A DNA stretch of 5,999 nt from Bacillota bacterium (GCA_023415895.1 JAEZJA010000098.1:1-5999), one strand, 5' to 3'. Shown: positions 1-5,934, counted from the first letter of the stretch. A program made the numbers and translations. The notes: generated from the letters alone by a model not told the origin.

Positions 1-825
1 GGCGACAACCGCCCCAATGGCCAGAAGGCTGACAACGGCGAGACTGGGGATTTCACCGGTCTTGGGAGATGCCGCTGTGGTGGCAGCCGTATCCCCCTTT
101 GTGGTCGTGGTAGTTACCTCCGGCTCCGACGCGGGGGTAATGGTGGCTTTCACGTATTTGGCACGCACCATAAAGCTGCCGGCTTGCGTATGAATCTTTT
201 CCTGCACCGTTTTCTTGCTTTCTTTGACTACTGTGCCTTCGTCTTTACCATCAAATAACGTCTTGCCGTCAACAACTACCTGGATATGAACCTTGTTGTC
301 GGAAGTGTTTTCGGTTGTAAAGGCGAACTCATGAACCTTTCCGTCTCCGAGGGTGCAGTCAATGCCATCCGGAGTGAGATAATCATCCGAACCGGATTTG
401 CCGATGTAGAGCTTATTCATATCGCCCCAGAATGTCAGGCAATAGCCTGCCTGACCGGTCTCGCTCGACTTTCCGGCGACCTTGGCTCTGGCCATAATCA
501 GCAGCTCGGCATCCCACCAGTCATACGGATCCTTATCCTTCTCCAGACCGGTCGGTATATTGGCCAGTTGAATTTTGAATTTGTATGTAGCGTCAGTTTG
601 CTCTTCTTTCAGCAGGGCTGCGTCATAAACGCCCTTTGTCGCCGTATCAAAGACCAAGCTGTCGGAACCGATGGTTACTTTCGTTTTGTCGGAGCCATCG
701 ATTGTCCACTTATCAGCGCTAAACTGTTTGCCGACATTGACTTCCACCGTAGCAGCCAGACAGTTGAAGCAGAGCAGAGCGGAGACAGCGATACTGCAAA
801 GAACTGTGATTCCCTTTTTTCTCAA
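1..825 (-). CDS. Secreted surface protein with lectin-like domain and SPKTG anchor (C-terminus beyond window)
   Basis: 275 residues are visible; the C-terminus runs off the window. The start is taken as TTG at 823-825. It has an SD GGGAG nine bases upstream, an in-frame TGA three codons before it, and no ATG nearby. Residues 1-25 form a signal peptide (MRKK, hydrophobic core, cleavage near A24/A25). Residues about 28-225 form a beta-rich domain with WWD (103-105), GQAGYCL, YIGKS, DDYLTPDGID, DGKVH and GSFMVRAKY. Next come a Thr/Ala-rich linker (about 230-252), SPKTG (253-257) and a hydrophobic segment, the order of a sortase-type wall-anchored protein. The domain is about half identical by eye to the protein at 1755-2693, so the two are paralogues. 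I infer a concanavalin A-like (LamG/DUF1080-like) fold and a ligand-binding role; I see no catalytic signature. It lies 85 bp downstream of the GntR gene with no terminator between, so co-transcription is plausible. Confidence 0.85.
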   Translation of the reverse strand, partial: MRKKGITVLCSIAVSALLCFNCLAATVEVNVGKQFSADKWTIDGSDKTKVTIGSDSLVFDTATKGVYDAALLKEEQTDATYKFKIQLANIPTGLEKDKDPYDWWDAELLIMARAKVAGKSSETGQAGYCLTFWGDMNKLYIGKSGSDDYLTPDGIDCTLGDGKVHEFAFTTENTSDNKVHIQVVVDGKTLFDGKDEGTVVKESKKTVQEKIHTQAGSFMVRAKYVKATITPASEPEVTTTTTKGDTAATTAASPKTGEIPSLAVVSLLAIGAVVA

Positions 826-910
826 AACAATTCACTCCCTCAAATTATATTGGATGAACAGTCCGACATACGCTTTGCCTTCTCGTAATTACAGATACTT
901 TGATGGGAAA

Positions 911-1585
911 CTAGCTTTGCGACAATCTTGAGCTGACCTTGCCAAGATGATACGCCATCGCATCCGAAGCGGATTTGGCATCCCGGCTGCGCAGTGCGTG
1001 AATGATCGCCATATGCTCCCGCTGTGCCTCGTCTCGGCGCTTCTCTTCTTTGAAGCTTTGGGTTGTAATTTCATTAATCAGATCATAATACAGCACGATG
1101 AAATTCATGAAGATCGTGTTTTCCGAAAGTTCGGCAAGCCGGTAATGAAAATAATAATCGGCTTTGAAATCGTCGCTGGTGTCAACCTTACCCTGCACGA
1201 TGTCGGTTAATTCCTCAATCTCCTGATCGGTTGCCTTGGCGACCACCATGCGCACCACCTTTTGCTCAAAGGCTTCGCGCATTTCCATCAGATCGCGGTA
1301 AGAGGCTTCCTTCATGGAGTTCTGCATTCCATCTGTCATCATATCCATCGTAACCTTCTCCGTGATGTACGTTCCGTCTTTGGGCTTTCTGGTGATATAC
1401 CCCTGGGATTTGAGCAGAGCCAGACTTTCGCGCAGAATCCCGCGGCTGACACCCATTTGCTGCGCCAGAATCATTTCGTTGGGCAGCTTATCGCCCACCT
1501 TCAGGGTTCCTTTTTTGATCATATCCAGTATCTGCGCGACGACCCTCTCGGATAAACGCAAATTGTCAATTTGTTTGAATTCCAT
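911..1585 (-). CDS. GntR-family transcriptional regulator, FadR/FCD subfamily
   Basis: A 224-residue cytoplasmic DNA-binding regulator. The N-terminal winged helix-turn-helix (about 10-74) carries the GntR signature: GDKLPNE, then the recognition helix MGVSRGILRESLALL, then GYITRKPKDGTYI. The C-terminal all-helical FCD domain (about 95-218) has YRDLMEMREAFE, YYFHYRLAELSEN, EH..II.ALRSRDA and an AM.YHL ending. D143, H147, H191 and H213 sit where FCD proteins bind a metal and a small carboxylate, often a sugar acid or organic acid. Length is normal for the family. I start at ATG 1583-1585 because SD GGGAGAG lies eight bases upstream; an in-frame TTG at 1604-1606 would place the SD inside the gene. 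It sits between two paralogous surface-protein genes. A palindrome fitting the FadR consensus at the promoter of the upstream paralogue (2821-2837) is its likely target. The effector cannot be read from sequence. Confidence 0.93.
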   Translation of the reverse strand: MEFKQIDNLRLSERVVAQILDMIKKGTLKVGDKLPNEMILAQQMGVSRGILRESLALLKSQGYITRKPKDGTYITEKVTMDMMTDGMQNSMKEASYRDLMEMREAFEQKVVRMVVAKATDQEIEELTDIVQGKVDTSDDFKADYYFHYRLAELSENTIFMNFIVLYYDLINEITTQSFKEEKRRDEAQREHMAIIHALRSRDAKSASDAMAYHLGKVSSRLSQS

Positions 1586-1612
1586 ACGCGTTACTCTCCC
1601 ATTCAATGCCTG

Positions 1613-1672
1613 TCAAGTGTTCCTTAGTTGTCGTATCGTTTGTACTCCATCGCATGCCGTTGAAATTGTCAT
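1613..1672 (-). CDS. Possible 19-residue leader peptide upstream of the GntR gene
   Basis: An ATG at 1670-1672 is preceded by AGGAGA at 1677-1682 (four-base spacing) and opens a 19-codon frame, MTISTACDGVQTIRQLRNT, closed by TGA at 1613-1615. It ends 12 bases before the SD of the regulator gene. Several codons are typically rare in bacteria (ATA, CGA, CTA, AGG) and cluster in its second half, which would suit a translated leader that tunes the downstream gene. It shows no membrane segment or recognisable motif. A frame this short can arise by chance, and the SD is the only positive evidence. Confidence 0.27.
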   Translation of the reverse strand: MTISTACDGVQTIRQLRNT

Positions 1673-1693
1673 CTCTTCTCCTGTTATCTGAAT

Positions 1694-1726
1694 GAAAAAG
1701 TATCCGAGTCGCCGTTCATGCGACGG
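1694..1726 (-). terminator. Possible intrinsic terminator after the 1755-2693 gene
   Basis: Read on the minus strand, CCGTCGC pairs with GCGA-(CT)-CGG as a seven-pair stem with a two-base bulge and a seven-base loop. An ATACTTTTTC tract follows directly. It lies about 28 bases past the stop codon of the surface-protein gene, a normal place for a terminator. The bulge and the short, interrupted T tract make it weak, so some read-through into the regulator gene is plausible; I find no convincing separate promoter for that gene. Confidence 0.42.
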
Positions 1727-1754
1727 CCCGCCGCGTTTTTCCATACGAAACCCG

Positions 1755-2693
1755 TTAGCTGCCGGTCTTCTTCTTATTCTTTATCACCAGTAGTACAATG
1801 ACGACAACCGCTCCGACGAGTAGGACGGCAGCTGCCGCAATGATAATCCACATAAAGGCCGGTATAGAGGAATTGCCATTGCTGACGGCGGGTACTGCGG
1901 ATGTCGTAGCTGCTGCCGCGGCTGCAGTTGTTGCGGAAGAGCTGACCGTAGCACTCTGCTCCTGCTTTTTGGTGGTTTCCCCTTGGGGTGCGGACTCGCC
2001 GCTGAACGCTGTCAGGGTGGCGGTCATGTATTTGCAGCGCATCATGAAGCTGCCGGCGCCGGTATGAATCAGCTTTTGCCGATCCACTTTCTTATCGCCG
2101 GTGACTTCGCCCTTATCCGTTCCCTCATACAGCTGTTTGCCGTCAACAACCAGCTTCAGGGTAACGGTTCCGTCCGTATTGTTGACGGACGAAAACTCAA
2201 TGGTATGCACTTTGCCATCGTTGATGTTCCAGTCGATGCCTTCGGGTGTGAAATAATCGTCCTTGTTGCTTTTTCCGATGTAAACCTGAGCGAGATCGCC
2301 AAACGAGGACAGGCAATAGCCCGCCTGTCCATCCGTGTATGTAGTACCGGCTACTTTGGCGCGCAGCATAATCGCCATTTCGCAATCCCACCAAGTTCCG
2401 GCTTCTTCGCTCAGCCCCTCTGGCAGATCGGCAACCTTCAGACTGAATTGATAGTTGGCATCGGTCTGTTCCTCTTTGAGCATGATGGCAGCAAAATCGC
2501 CGCTCATTGCGTTGTTGAATGTAATGCTGTCACTCTTGATTGTGTAGTCACCGCCGTCGTCCGTCCACTTGCTCTTGTCAAAATAACTGCCCAAATTGAT
2601 GTTGCTGACGGCGGCGGACGCTGTAAACACTGTGGCCATCGCTACCATCGTCACAAGAGTTCCCAGAAAAATCGACAATACCCGCTTTTTCAT
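1755..2693 (-). CDS. Secreted, membrane-anchored surface protein with lectin-like domain
   Basis: A 312-residue protein. ATG at 2691-2693 is chosen because AAGGAG lies eight bases upstream; the in-frame ATG at 2697-2699 leaves only two bases after the SD. Residues 1-27 are a signal peptide (MKKR, hydrophobic core, cleavage after ASA). Residues about 30-215 form the beta-rich domain shared with the protein at 1-825: LLKEEQTDA, TWWDCE, RAKVAG, GQAGYCL, VYIGKS, DDYFTPEGIDW, DGKVH, VDGKQLYEG, GAGSFMMRCKY. A Ser/Thr/Ala-rich stalk (about 218-270), a transmembrane helix (about 280-304) and the tail KNKKKTGS follow, giving type I topology with the domain outside. Unlike its paralogue it has no sortase-like motif. 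The fold resembles concanavalin A-like/LamG or DUF1080-type domains; that assignment and carbohydrate binding are inference. It has its own promoter (2839-2866) with a FadR-type operator over the start site. Confidence 0.9.
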   Translation of the reverse strand: MKKRVLSIFLGTLVTMVAMATVFTASAAVSNINLGSYFDKSKWTDDGGDYTIKSDSITFNNAMSGDFAAIMLKEEQTDANYQFSLKVADLPEGLSEEAGTWWDCEMAIMLRAKVAGTTYTDGQAGYCLSSFGDLAQVYIGKSNKDDYFTPEGIDWNINDGKVHTIEFSSVNNTDGTVTLKLVVDGKQLYEGTDKGEVTGDKKVDRQKLIHTGAGSFMMRCKYMTATLTAFSGESAPQGETTKKQEQSATVSSSATTAAAAAATTSAVPAVSNGNSSIPAFMWIIIAAAAVLLVGAVVVIVLLVIKNKKKTGS

Positions 2694-2820
2694 GTTCATC
2701 TCTCCTTATCTGCATTTTCAAATTGCAACCTGCCGAAATGTGCCATCGACAGTTCACCAGACTTTTTAACAGCCGGACACCCACCAACCTCTCGTTTCAA
2801 CATTTTATTGTTTTAATGTT

Positions 2821-2837
2821 TAATTGTTTAACAATTA
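2821..2837. promoter_or_regulatory. Perfect 17-bp palindrome, candidate FadR/FCD-type operator
   Basis: TAATTGTTTAACAATTA is a perfect inverted repeat of two eight-base arms around one central base. Inside it, TTGTTTAACAA (2824-2834) fits the published FadR-subfamily operator consensus TNGTNNNACNA at every fixed position. It overlaps the predicted transcription start (about 2832) of the surface-protein promoter and lies next to its -10 box, a classic place for a repressor. The FCD regulator encoded at 911-1585 is the obvious candidate to bind it. That pairing is inference. Confidence 0.65.
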
Positions 2838-2838
2838 T

Positions 2839-2866
2839 AGTATATAATTATTCCTGTCATTGTCAA
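2839..2866 (-). promoter_or_regulatory. Sigma-A type promoter of the 1755-2693 gene
   Basis: On the minus strand a perfect -35 box TTGACA (2861-2866) is followed after 16 bases by TATACT (2839-2844), with a second TATAAT overlapping it at 2834-2839. The predicted start is near 2832, giving a leader of about 140 bases before the ATG at 2693. The leader begins AT-rich and I see no riboswitch or strong hairpin in it. Together with the terminator at 2960-3006 and the operator sites, this accounts for the gene-free stretch 2700-3040. Confidence 0.8.
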
Positions 2867-2881
2867 GTAGTTTTATTGATT

Positions 2882-2892
2882 TTGTTATACAT
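2882..2892. promoter_or_regulatory. Second, imperfect FadR-type operator match
   Basis: TTGTTATACAT matches TNGTNNNACNA except for the last base. Its centre (2887) lies 58 bp from the centre of the perfect palindrome (2829), on the other side of the -35 box. The pair could let one regulator bridge the promoter. In AT-rich DNA a near match of this length is not rare, so this is only a candidate. Confidence 0.3.
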
Positions 2893-2909
2893 TATTTTGT
2901 AATTCTGTC

Positions 2910-2929
2910 TTTTATTAAATTTAATAAAA
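2910..2929. repeat. 20-bp perfect AT-only palindrome
   Basis: TTTTATTAAATTTAATAAAA is a perfect palindrome of ten-base arms with no spacer. It lies 44 bp upstream of the TTGACA box of the surface-protein promoter and 30 bp from the terminator hairpin. It could act as an UP-like or protein-binding element or a cruciform-prone site. It could also be chance in a stretch made almost only of A and T. Confidence 0.45.
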
Positions 2930-2959
2930 TTTTATAGAAAAGACCAAGCAAAAAGGGGC

Positions 2960-3006
2960 AAAAAAATGAGACAGCCAACACTTTTGTGTGACTGTCTCAT
3001 TTTTTT
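2960..3006. terminator. Strong bidirectional intrinsic terminator after the ABC ATPase gene
   Basis: ATGAGACAG (2966-2974) pairs perfectly with CTGTCTCAT (2992-3000). Flanking A and T runs extend the stem to about 15 pairs, and an inner ACAC/GTGT stem (2978-2981 with 2986-2989) closes on TTTT. The hairpin is followed by a T run on either strand. On the minus strand it sits about 35 bases after the stop codon of the ATPase gene, insulating the surface-protein promoter from upstream transcription. No plus-strand gene needs it. Confidence 0.92.
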
Positions 3007-3040
3007 CTGTAATATTAAGTTATAAAATACAATGGCAAGA

Positions 3041-4183
3041 TTAGTTGCAGATGGTGCGCTCGGTTTCCTTGTCGAACAGATGAATCTTGCTGTTGTCGAT
3101 GACAACGTCAATCTTGTCGCCAGGGTGAGCCGTAGAGGTCGGCTCGACACGAGCGGTGAAGCTGTAGCCTTCGGTGCTGAAATACAGATAGGTTTCCGAG
3201 CCCATCTTTTCCGTGACCTCGATGTCCGCCTTAATCATGCAATCAGGCAGATCGGCCAGGTAACGGGGCTCGTCATGGACATCCTCAGGACGGATACCCA
3301 TAACCAGTTCCTTGTCGACATAGTCATTGAGAACACCCTTGGCGTTCTTGTCAGCCGGCAGCTTGATCTGATACTTGACGCCGCGGCTTGTCTTGGTATC
3401 CTCGGAGCCGAACTCCACCAGGAAGTCCTCGCCCTTCTTGAGCAGCTTGGCATCGATAAAATTCATTTGCGGGCTGCCGATAAATCCGGCAACGAACATA
3501 TTGCAGGGATAATCGTACAGGTTTTGAGGAGAATCCACCTGCTGAATATAACCGTCCTTCATGACCACGATACGATCAGCCATCGTCATAGCTTCGGTCT
3601 GGTCATGGGTAACGTAAATGAACGTAGTTCCCAATTTCTTATGCAGCTTGGAGAGCTCGGTTCTCATCTGAGCACGCAACTTGGCATCCAAGTTGGACAG
3701 CGGTTCGTCAAGCAGGAAGACCTTCGGCTCACGCACAATAGCACGACCCAAGGCAACACGCTGACGCTGACCACCGGACAGAGCCTTCGGCTTTCTGTCG
3801 AGCAGGTGAGCGATATCCAGAATGCGGGCAGCTTCTTCAACGCGACGTTTGATCTCATCCTTCGGAGTCTTGCGCAGCTTCAGACCGAACGCCATGTTCT
3901 CAAAAACAGTCATATGCGGATACAGAGCATAGTTCTGGAACACCATGGCGATGTCGCGATCCTTCGGCGCAACGTCGTTGACCAGCTTATCCCCGATGTA
4001 CAGTTCACCGTCGGAGATCTCTTCCAGACCAGCGATCATACGCAGCGTCGTCGACTTACCGCAACCGGAAGGGCCGACCAGAATGATAAATTCCTTGTCC
4101 TTAATCTCCAGGTTGAAATCGGAAACCGCCGTGACACCTCCGGGGTACTTTTTGTAAATGCCTTTTAATGATAAACTAGCCAT
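3041..4183 (-). CDS. msmX: ABC sugar-importer ATPase, MsmX/MalK/UgpC family
   Basis: A 380-residue ATPase that powers CUT1-type carbohydrate importers at the inner face of the membrane. Walker A is GPSGCGKST (37-45), Q-loop Q83 in [13 protein letters not shown], signature LSGGQ (135-139), Walker B VFLLDE (155-160), D-loop SNLD (163-166) and switch histidine H193 in VTHDQTEA. All catalytic motifs are intact. The C-terminal part (about 235-380), with MGIRPEDV, matches the OB/TOBE regulatory domain of MalK-like proteins, and length is typical. The ATG at 4181-4183 follows SD GGGAGG by nine bases; an upstream in-frame GTG at 4208-4210 lies before the SD and is unlikely. No permease or binding-protein gene is beside it. 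In Firmicutes, solitary MsmX-type ATPases often serve several importers encoded elsewhere, which is my inference here. It has a putative own promoter and a strong terminator, so it is probably monocistronic. Confidence 0.95.
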   Translation of the reverse strand: MASLSLKGIYKKYPGGVTAVSDFNLEIKDKEFIILVGPSGCGKSTTLRMIAGLEEISDGELYIGDKLVNDVAPKDRDIAMVFQNYALYPHMTVFENMAFGLKLRKTPKDEIKRRVEEAARILDIAHLLDRKPKALSGGQRQRVALGRAIVREPKVFLLDEPLSNLDAKLRAQMRTELSKLHKKLGTTFIYVTHDQTEAMTMADRIVVMKDGYIQQVDSPQNLYDYPCNMFVAGFIGSPQMNFIDAKLLKKGEDFLVEFGSEDTKTSRGVKYQIKLPADKNAKGVLNDYVDKELVMGIRPEDVHDEPRYLADLPDCMIKADIEVTEKMGSETYLYFSTEGYSFTARVEPTSTAHPGDKIDVVIDNSKIHLFDKETERTICN

Positions 4184-4264
4184 AAAGAAAAACCTCCCAC
4201 AAATTTGCACTAAAAATAAAAATTCGGATTAACTTGAGTTTGTTGGGGACTCTATGATGTTTAT

Positions 4265-4293
4265 ACTATAACAGATTTACAGCCATTTAACCA
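4265..4293 (-). promoter_or_regulatory. Putative extended -10 promoter of the ABC ATPase gene
   Basis: On the minus strand TGTTATAGT (4265-4273) is an extended -10 box (TGN plus TATAGT). The hexamer 17 bases upstream, TGGTTA (4288-4293), is a weak -35. Predicted start is near 4258, leaving a leader of about 75 bases to the ATG at 4183. No terminator is obvious between the RsuA-like gene and this promoter, so read-through is also possible. Confidence 0.5.
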
Positions 4294-4302
4294 TACTGTT
4301 AA
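4287..4302. promoter_or_regulatory. Inverted repeat over the -35 region of the ABC ATPase gene
   Basis: TTAAC (4287-4291) and GTTAA (4298-4302) form a perfect inverted repeat with a six-base spacer, covering the proposed weak -35 box. That position suits a regulator site. The arms are short, AT-rich and match no operator family I recognise. Confidence 0.25.
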
Positions 4303-4344
4303 TTCACAAAGATTGCAAAGTCACTTTATCTATATTATCCAATG

Positions 4345-5082
4345 TCAAATTTCACAAAAAAAATCTGGGTTTTCAAAGAGCATGCCCAACTCTTCATTTG
4401 TCAATTCACGGCATTTTTGTTCATCGAGTGTCGGATCAAGGTGCAATTTCCCGATGGAAACCCGCTTTAACCACAAGACTTTGCGGTCTACCGATCCAAA
4501 CATACGCTTTATCTGGTGGTACCGCCCTTCGGTGATGAAAACGGCTACGCGCGGATTTTCCCCCTCTTCCAGCACCCTCAATTTTGCCGAACGGCAGCGG
4601 GTTCCATCCGCCAGAACCGCTCCAGCCTCGAAAACAGACGCTTCGCGCTCGCCGACCGGAGCATCGAGAATGGCGTGATACTGCTTGACAATTTCCTTAC
4701 GGGGAGCCAACATGCGGTGCGCAAAATCGCCGTCGTCGGTAATGATGACGAGCCCCACCGTATCCTTGTCCAACCGTCCGGCAGGAAATAAGCCGGGTCG
4801 TTTTAGCGTTTCAGGAAGCAGATCCATCACCGTTGGTGCTTTGGGATCGCGCGAAACGCAGAGCAGCCCGGCTGGCTTATTGAGCATGATATAGAGGTGG
4901 CGTCGGTAGTGAATGGGCGCGCCGCACAGGGTGACCACGCTGTTTTCCACATCCGTTTTTCTGCCGGGATCCCGCACCGTCTCACCGTCGATCGTCACCT
5001 GACCGCTGCGAATGAGCTTTTGTGCCTCCCGCCGTGTTGCCATCCCCTGAGAAGAGAGAATTTTGTCCAGCCGCTCACGCAT
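4345..5082 (-). CDS. rsuA: RsuA-type small-subunit rRNA pseudouridine synthase
   Basis: About 245 residues, near the E. coli RsuA size. An N-terminal S4 RNA-binding domain (about 2-60: RLDKILSSQGMATRREAQKL, then IRSGQVTIDG) leads into the catalytic domain with LNKPAG (67-72), GRLDKDTVGL (102-111) holding the catalytic aspartate D105, then ITDDGDFAH and ITEGRYHQIKRMF. RsuA converts a uridine of 16S rRNA (U516 in E. coli) to pseudouridine. The GRLD-x-DT-x-GL, TDDG and EGRYHQ-KRMF pattern fits RsuA better than RluB/E/F, but exact target is inference. Start is uncertain: ATG 5080-5082 gives the family-typical MRERLDKIL with AAAGGA 11 bases upstream; in-frame ATG 5101-5103 adds seven residues and has AGGGA five bases upstream. 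It follows the DUF4830-like gene closely, suggesting one operon. Confidence 0.92.
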   Translation of the reverse strand: MRERLDKILSSQGMATRREAQKLIRSGQVTIDGETVRDPGRKTDVENSVVTLCGAPIHYRRHLYIMLNKPAGLLCVSRDPKAPTVMDLLPETLKRPGLFPAGRLDKDTVGLVIITDDGDFAHRMLAPRKEIVKQYHAILDAPVGEREASVFEAGAVLADGTRCRSAKLRVLEEGENPRVAVFITEGRYHQIKRMFGSVDRKVLWLKRVSIGKLHLDPTLDEQKCRELTNEELGMLFENPDFFCEI

Positions 5083-5133
5083 AACTTGGCAAGTCCTTTC
5101 CATTGATGTCCCTGAAAATTTCTCCCCACCGTC

Positions 5134-5676
5134 TTACGACGCTGCCTTAGTCGTCTGTGCTGTCGTTGGTGCCGCTGTGGGGGCGGCGCTTGTCATGCTG
5201 TCGGCCTCGGCGTTGTAACGCACCAGACCGTGCATAAAACCGTCCAGCGAGGTAGAGGAAATATCCCCGCCGATAATCTTATCCTTGTACACCAGCACGT
5301 TGGCCAGTACCTCCCCCTGTTCGGGAATATTCAATACGCGGTACGTCCAGACCTTGACGCGCTTTCCATGATAGGGCTCAAGATCCATATCGGCTTGCTT
5401 CTGAATCGCATTATACTTCTCAAACACTTCGTCAAATTCATCGGGAATCAGAATTTCTTTGACTTCAGGGTTCTGCGTGTCCAACTCATACCCCAGCTTT
5501 GTTAAGAATGCAATGCGCTCCTCATCTTTTCCGCCTGCAACAGGCGCATACGTGTCGGCTGACGCATCCCCCAGCGGCCACATAATGGCAACCACCAAAA
5601 CGGCGATTAACATCACCGCGCAGGTAATCATGGAGATGATCTGCCGTTTGGAAGCCTTAAAGGACCATACAAACAT
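5134..5676 (-). CDS. Membrane-anchored DUF4830-like protein
   Basis: A 180-residue protein of unknown function. A short basic N-terminus (MFVWSFKASKRQ) is followed by one membrane helix (about 13-33) with no cleavage site, so the rest is expected outside the cytoplasm. Residues about 50-155 match my recollection of DUF4830 from Clostridia: RIAFLTKLGYE, EILIPDEFDEVFEKYNAIQK, LEPYHGKRVKVWTYRVLN, VLANVLVYKDKIIGGDISS, GFMHGLVRYN. The last 20 or so residues are a Thr/Ala/Pro-rich tail. The start ATG 5674-5676 has only modest SD candidates (GAGG too close, GGGGG a little far). The next M (residue 16) would drop the basic end. The RsuA-like gene follows after 51 bp with no terminator. The family name is from memory, not a search. 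Confidence 0.82.
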   Translation of the reverse strand: MFVWSFKASKRQIISMITCAVMLIAVLVVAIMWPLGDASADTYAPVAGGKDEERIAFLTKLGYELDTQNPEVKEILIPDEFDEVFEKYNAIQKQADMDLEPYHGKRVKVWTYRVLNIPEQGEVLANVLVYKDKIIGGDISSTSLDGFMHGLVRYNAEADSMTSAAPTAAPTTAQTTKAAS

Positions 5677-5691
5677 AGCCTCGATACCCCC

Positions 5692-5706
5692 GTACTTTGT
5701 TAGTAC
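5692..5706. promoter_or_regulatory. Small inverted repeat upstream of the DUF4830-like gene
   Basis: GTACT (5692-5696) and AGTAC (5702-5706) form a perfect inverted repeat around TTGTT, 16 bases before the start codon at 5676. It could be an operator or a weak hairpin near the SD. I find no convincing -35/-10 pair for this gene in the stretch up to 5760. Confidence 0.2.
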
Positions 5707-5768
5707 TAGATGTATATGTCACAAAGAAACGAGATATGAGGGCAGGCCGCACAAGGCCATAATTAAAA

Positions 5769-5789
5769 TCCACCGGCATAACCGGTGGA
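5769..5789 (-). terminator. 8-bp hairpin followed by TTTTAATTAT, possible terminator
   Basis: TCCACCGG (5769-5776) and CCGGTGGA (5782-5789) form a perfect GC-rich stem around a five-base loop. On the minus strand the stem is followed by TTTTAATTAT, so it could stop transcription arriving from a gene beyond 5999. The T tract is interrupted. The hairpin might instead belong to the repeat cluster next to it. Confidence 0.45.
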
Positions 5790-5831
5790 CGGGGGGATAA
5801 CAAGCGTTGCTCTCCAAAATAGAACATATTT

Positions 5832-5856
5832 GAAAGCCTTCCCCTCAAGGGGGAAG
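5832..5856. repeat. Hairpin repeat copy A (short form)
   Basis: GAAAGCCTTCCCCT (5832-5845) opens the copy; CTTCCCC (5838-5844) pairs with GGGGAAG (5850-5856). The same 14-base opening recurs exactly at 5879-5892, a 47-base direct repeat. This copy lacks the GC hairpin and GATGAGGTGTA module seen in copy B, so it looks truncated. Confidence 0.75.
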
Positions 5857-5878
5857 CCCTCCGGAATCGTAAAAAGGC

Positions 5879-5934
5879 GAAAGCCTTCCCCTTGAGGGGA
5901 AGGTGGGCGGCGCCAGCCGCTCGGATGAGGTGTA
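5879..5934. repeat. Hairpin repeat copy B (full form)
   Basis: CCTTCCCC (5884-5891) and GGGGAAGG (5896-5903) form a perfect eight-base stem around TTGA. A second stem follows, GCGGC/GCCGC (5907-5911 with 5916-5920), and then the module GATGAGGTGTA (5924-5934). An alternative fold, AAGGC-GAAA-GCCTT (5874-5887), competes with the first stem. The order resembles high-copy intergenic hairpin elements I associate with gut Clostridia genomes. Confidence 0.8.

Noticed and set aside
844..849. TATAAT (minus strand) as a -10 box for the gene at 1-825
   Set aside because: Transcription would begin inside the SD and no -35 lies at the right distance, although a core GTCCGAC (861-867) nearby fits the GTNNNAC core of FadR sites.
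286..888. A 200-codon open frame on the plus strand
   Set aside because: It is a shadow of the minus-strand surface-protein gene at 1-825, whose signal peptide, motifs and paralogue show the real coding strand.
1588..1616. TTGACA upstream of the regulator gene as its -35 box
   Set aside because: The matching -10 position reads TAACGC and the start would fall at or past the ATG, removing the SD.
2696..2746. A 16-residue minus-strand frame whose TGA overlaps the ATG at 2697-2699
   Set aside because: The overlap is tempting for translational coupling, but only a poor SD (GGTG) precedes it and the preferred start is the next ATG with its own strong SD.
1983..2816. A 277-codon open frame on the plus strand
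   Set aside because: It is antisense to the surface-protein gene and its promoter, is Cys/His-rich in a random-looking way and has no family motif.
3032..4168. A 378-codon open frame on the plus strand
   Set aside because: It lies antisense to the intact ABC ATPase gene, has no SD or recognisable domain, and its length follows from codon bias of the true gene.
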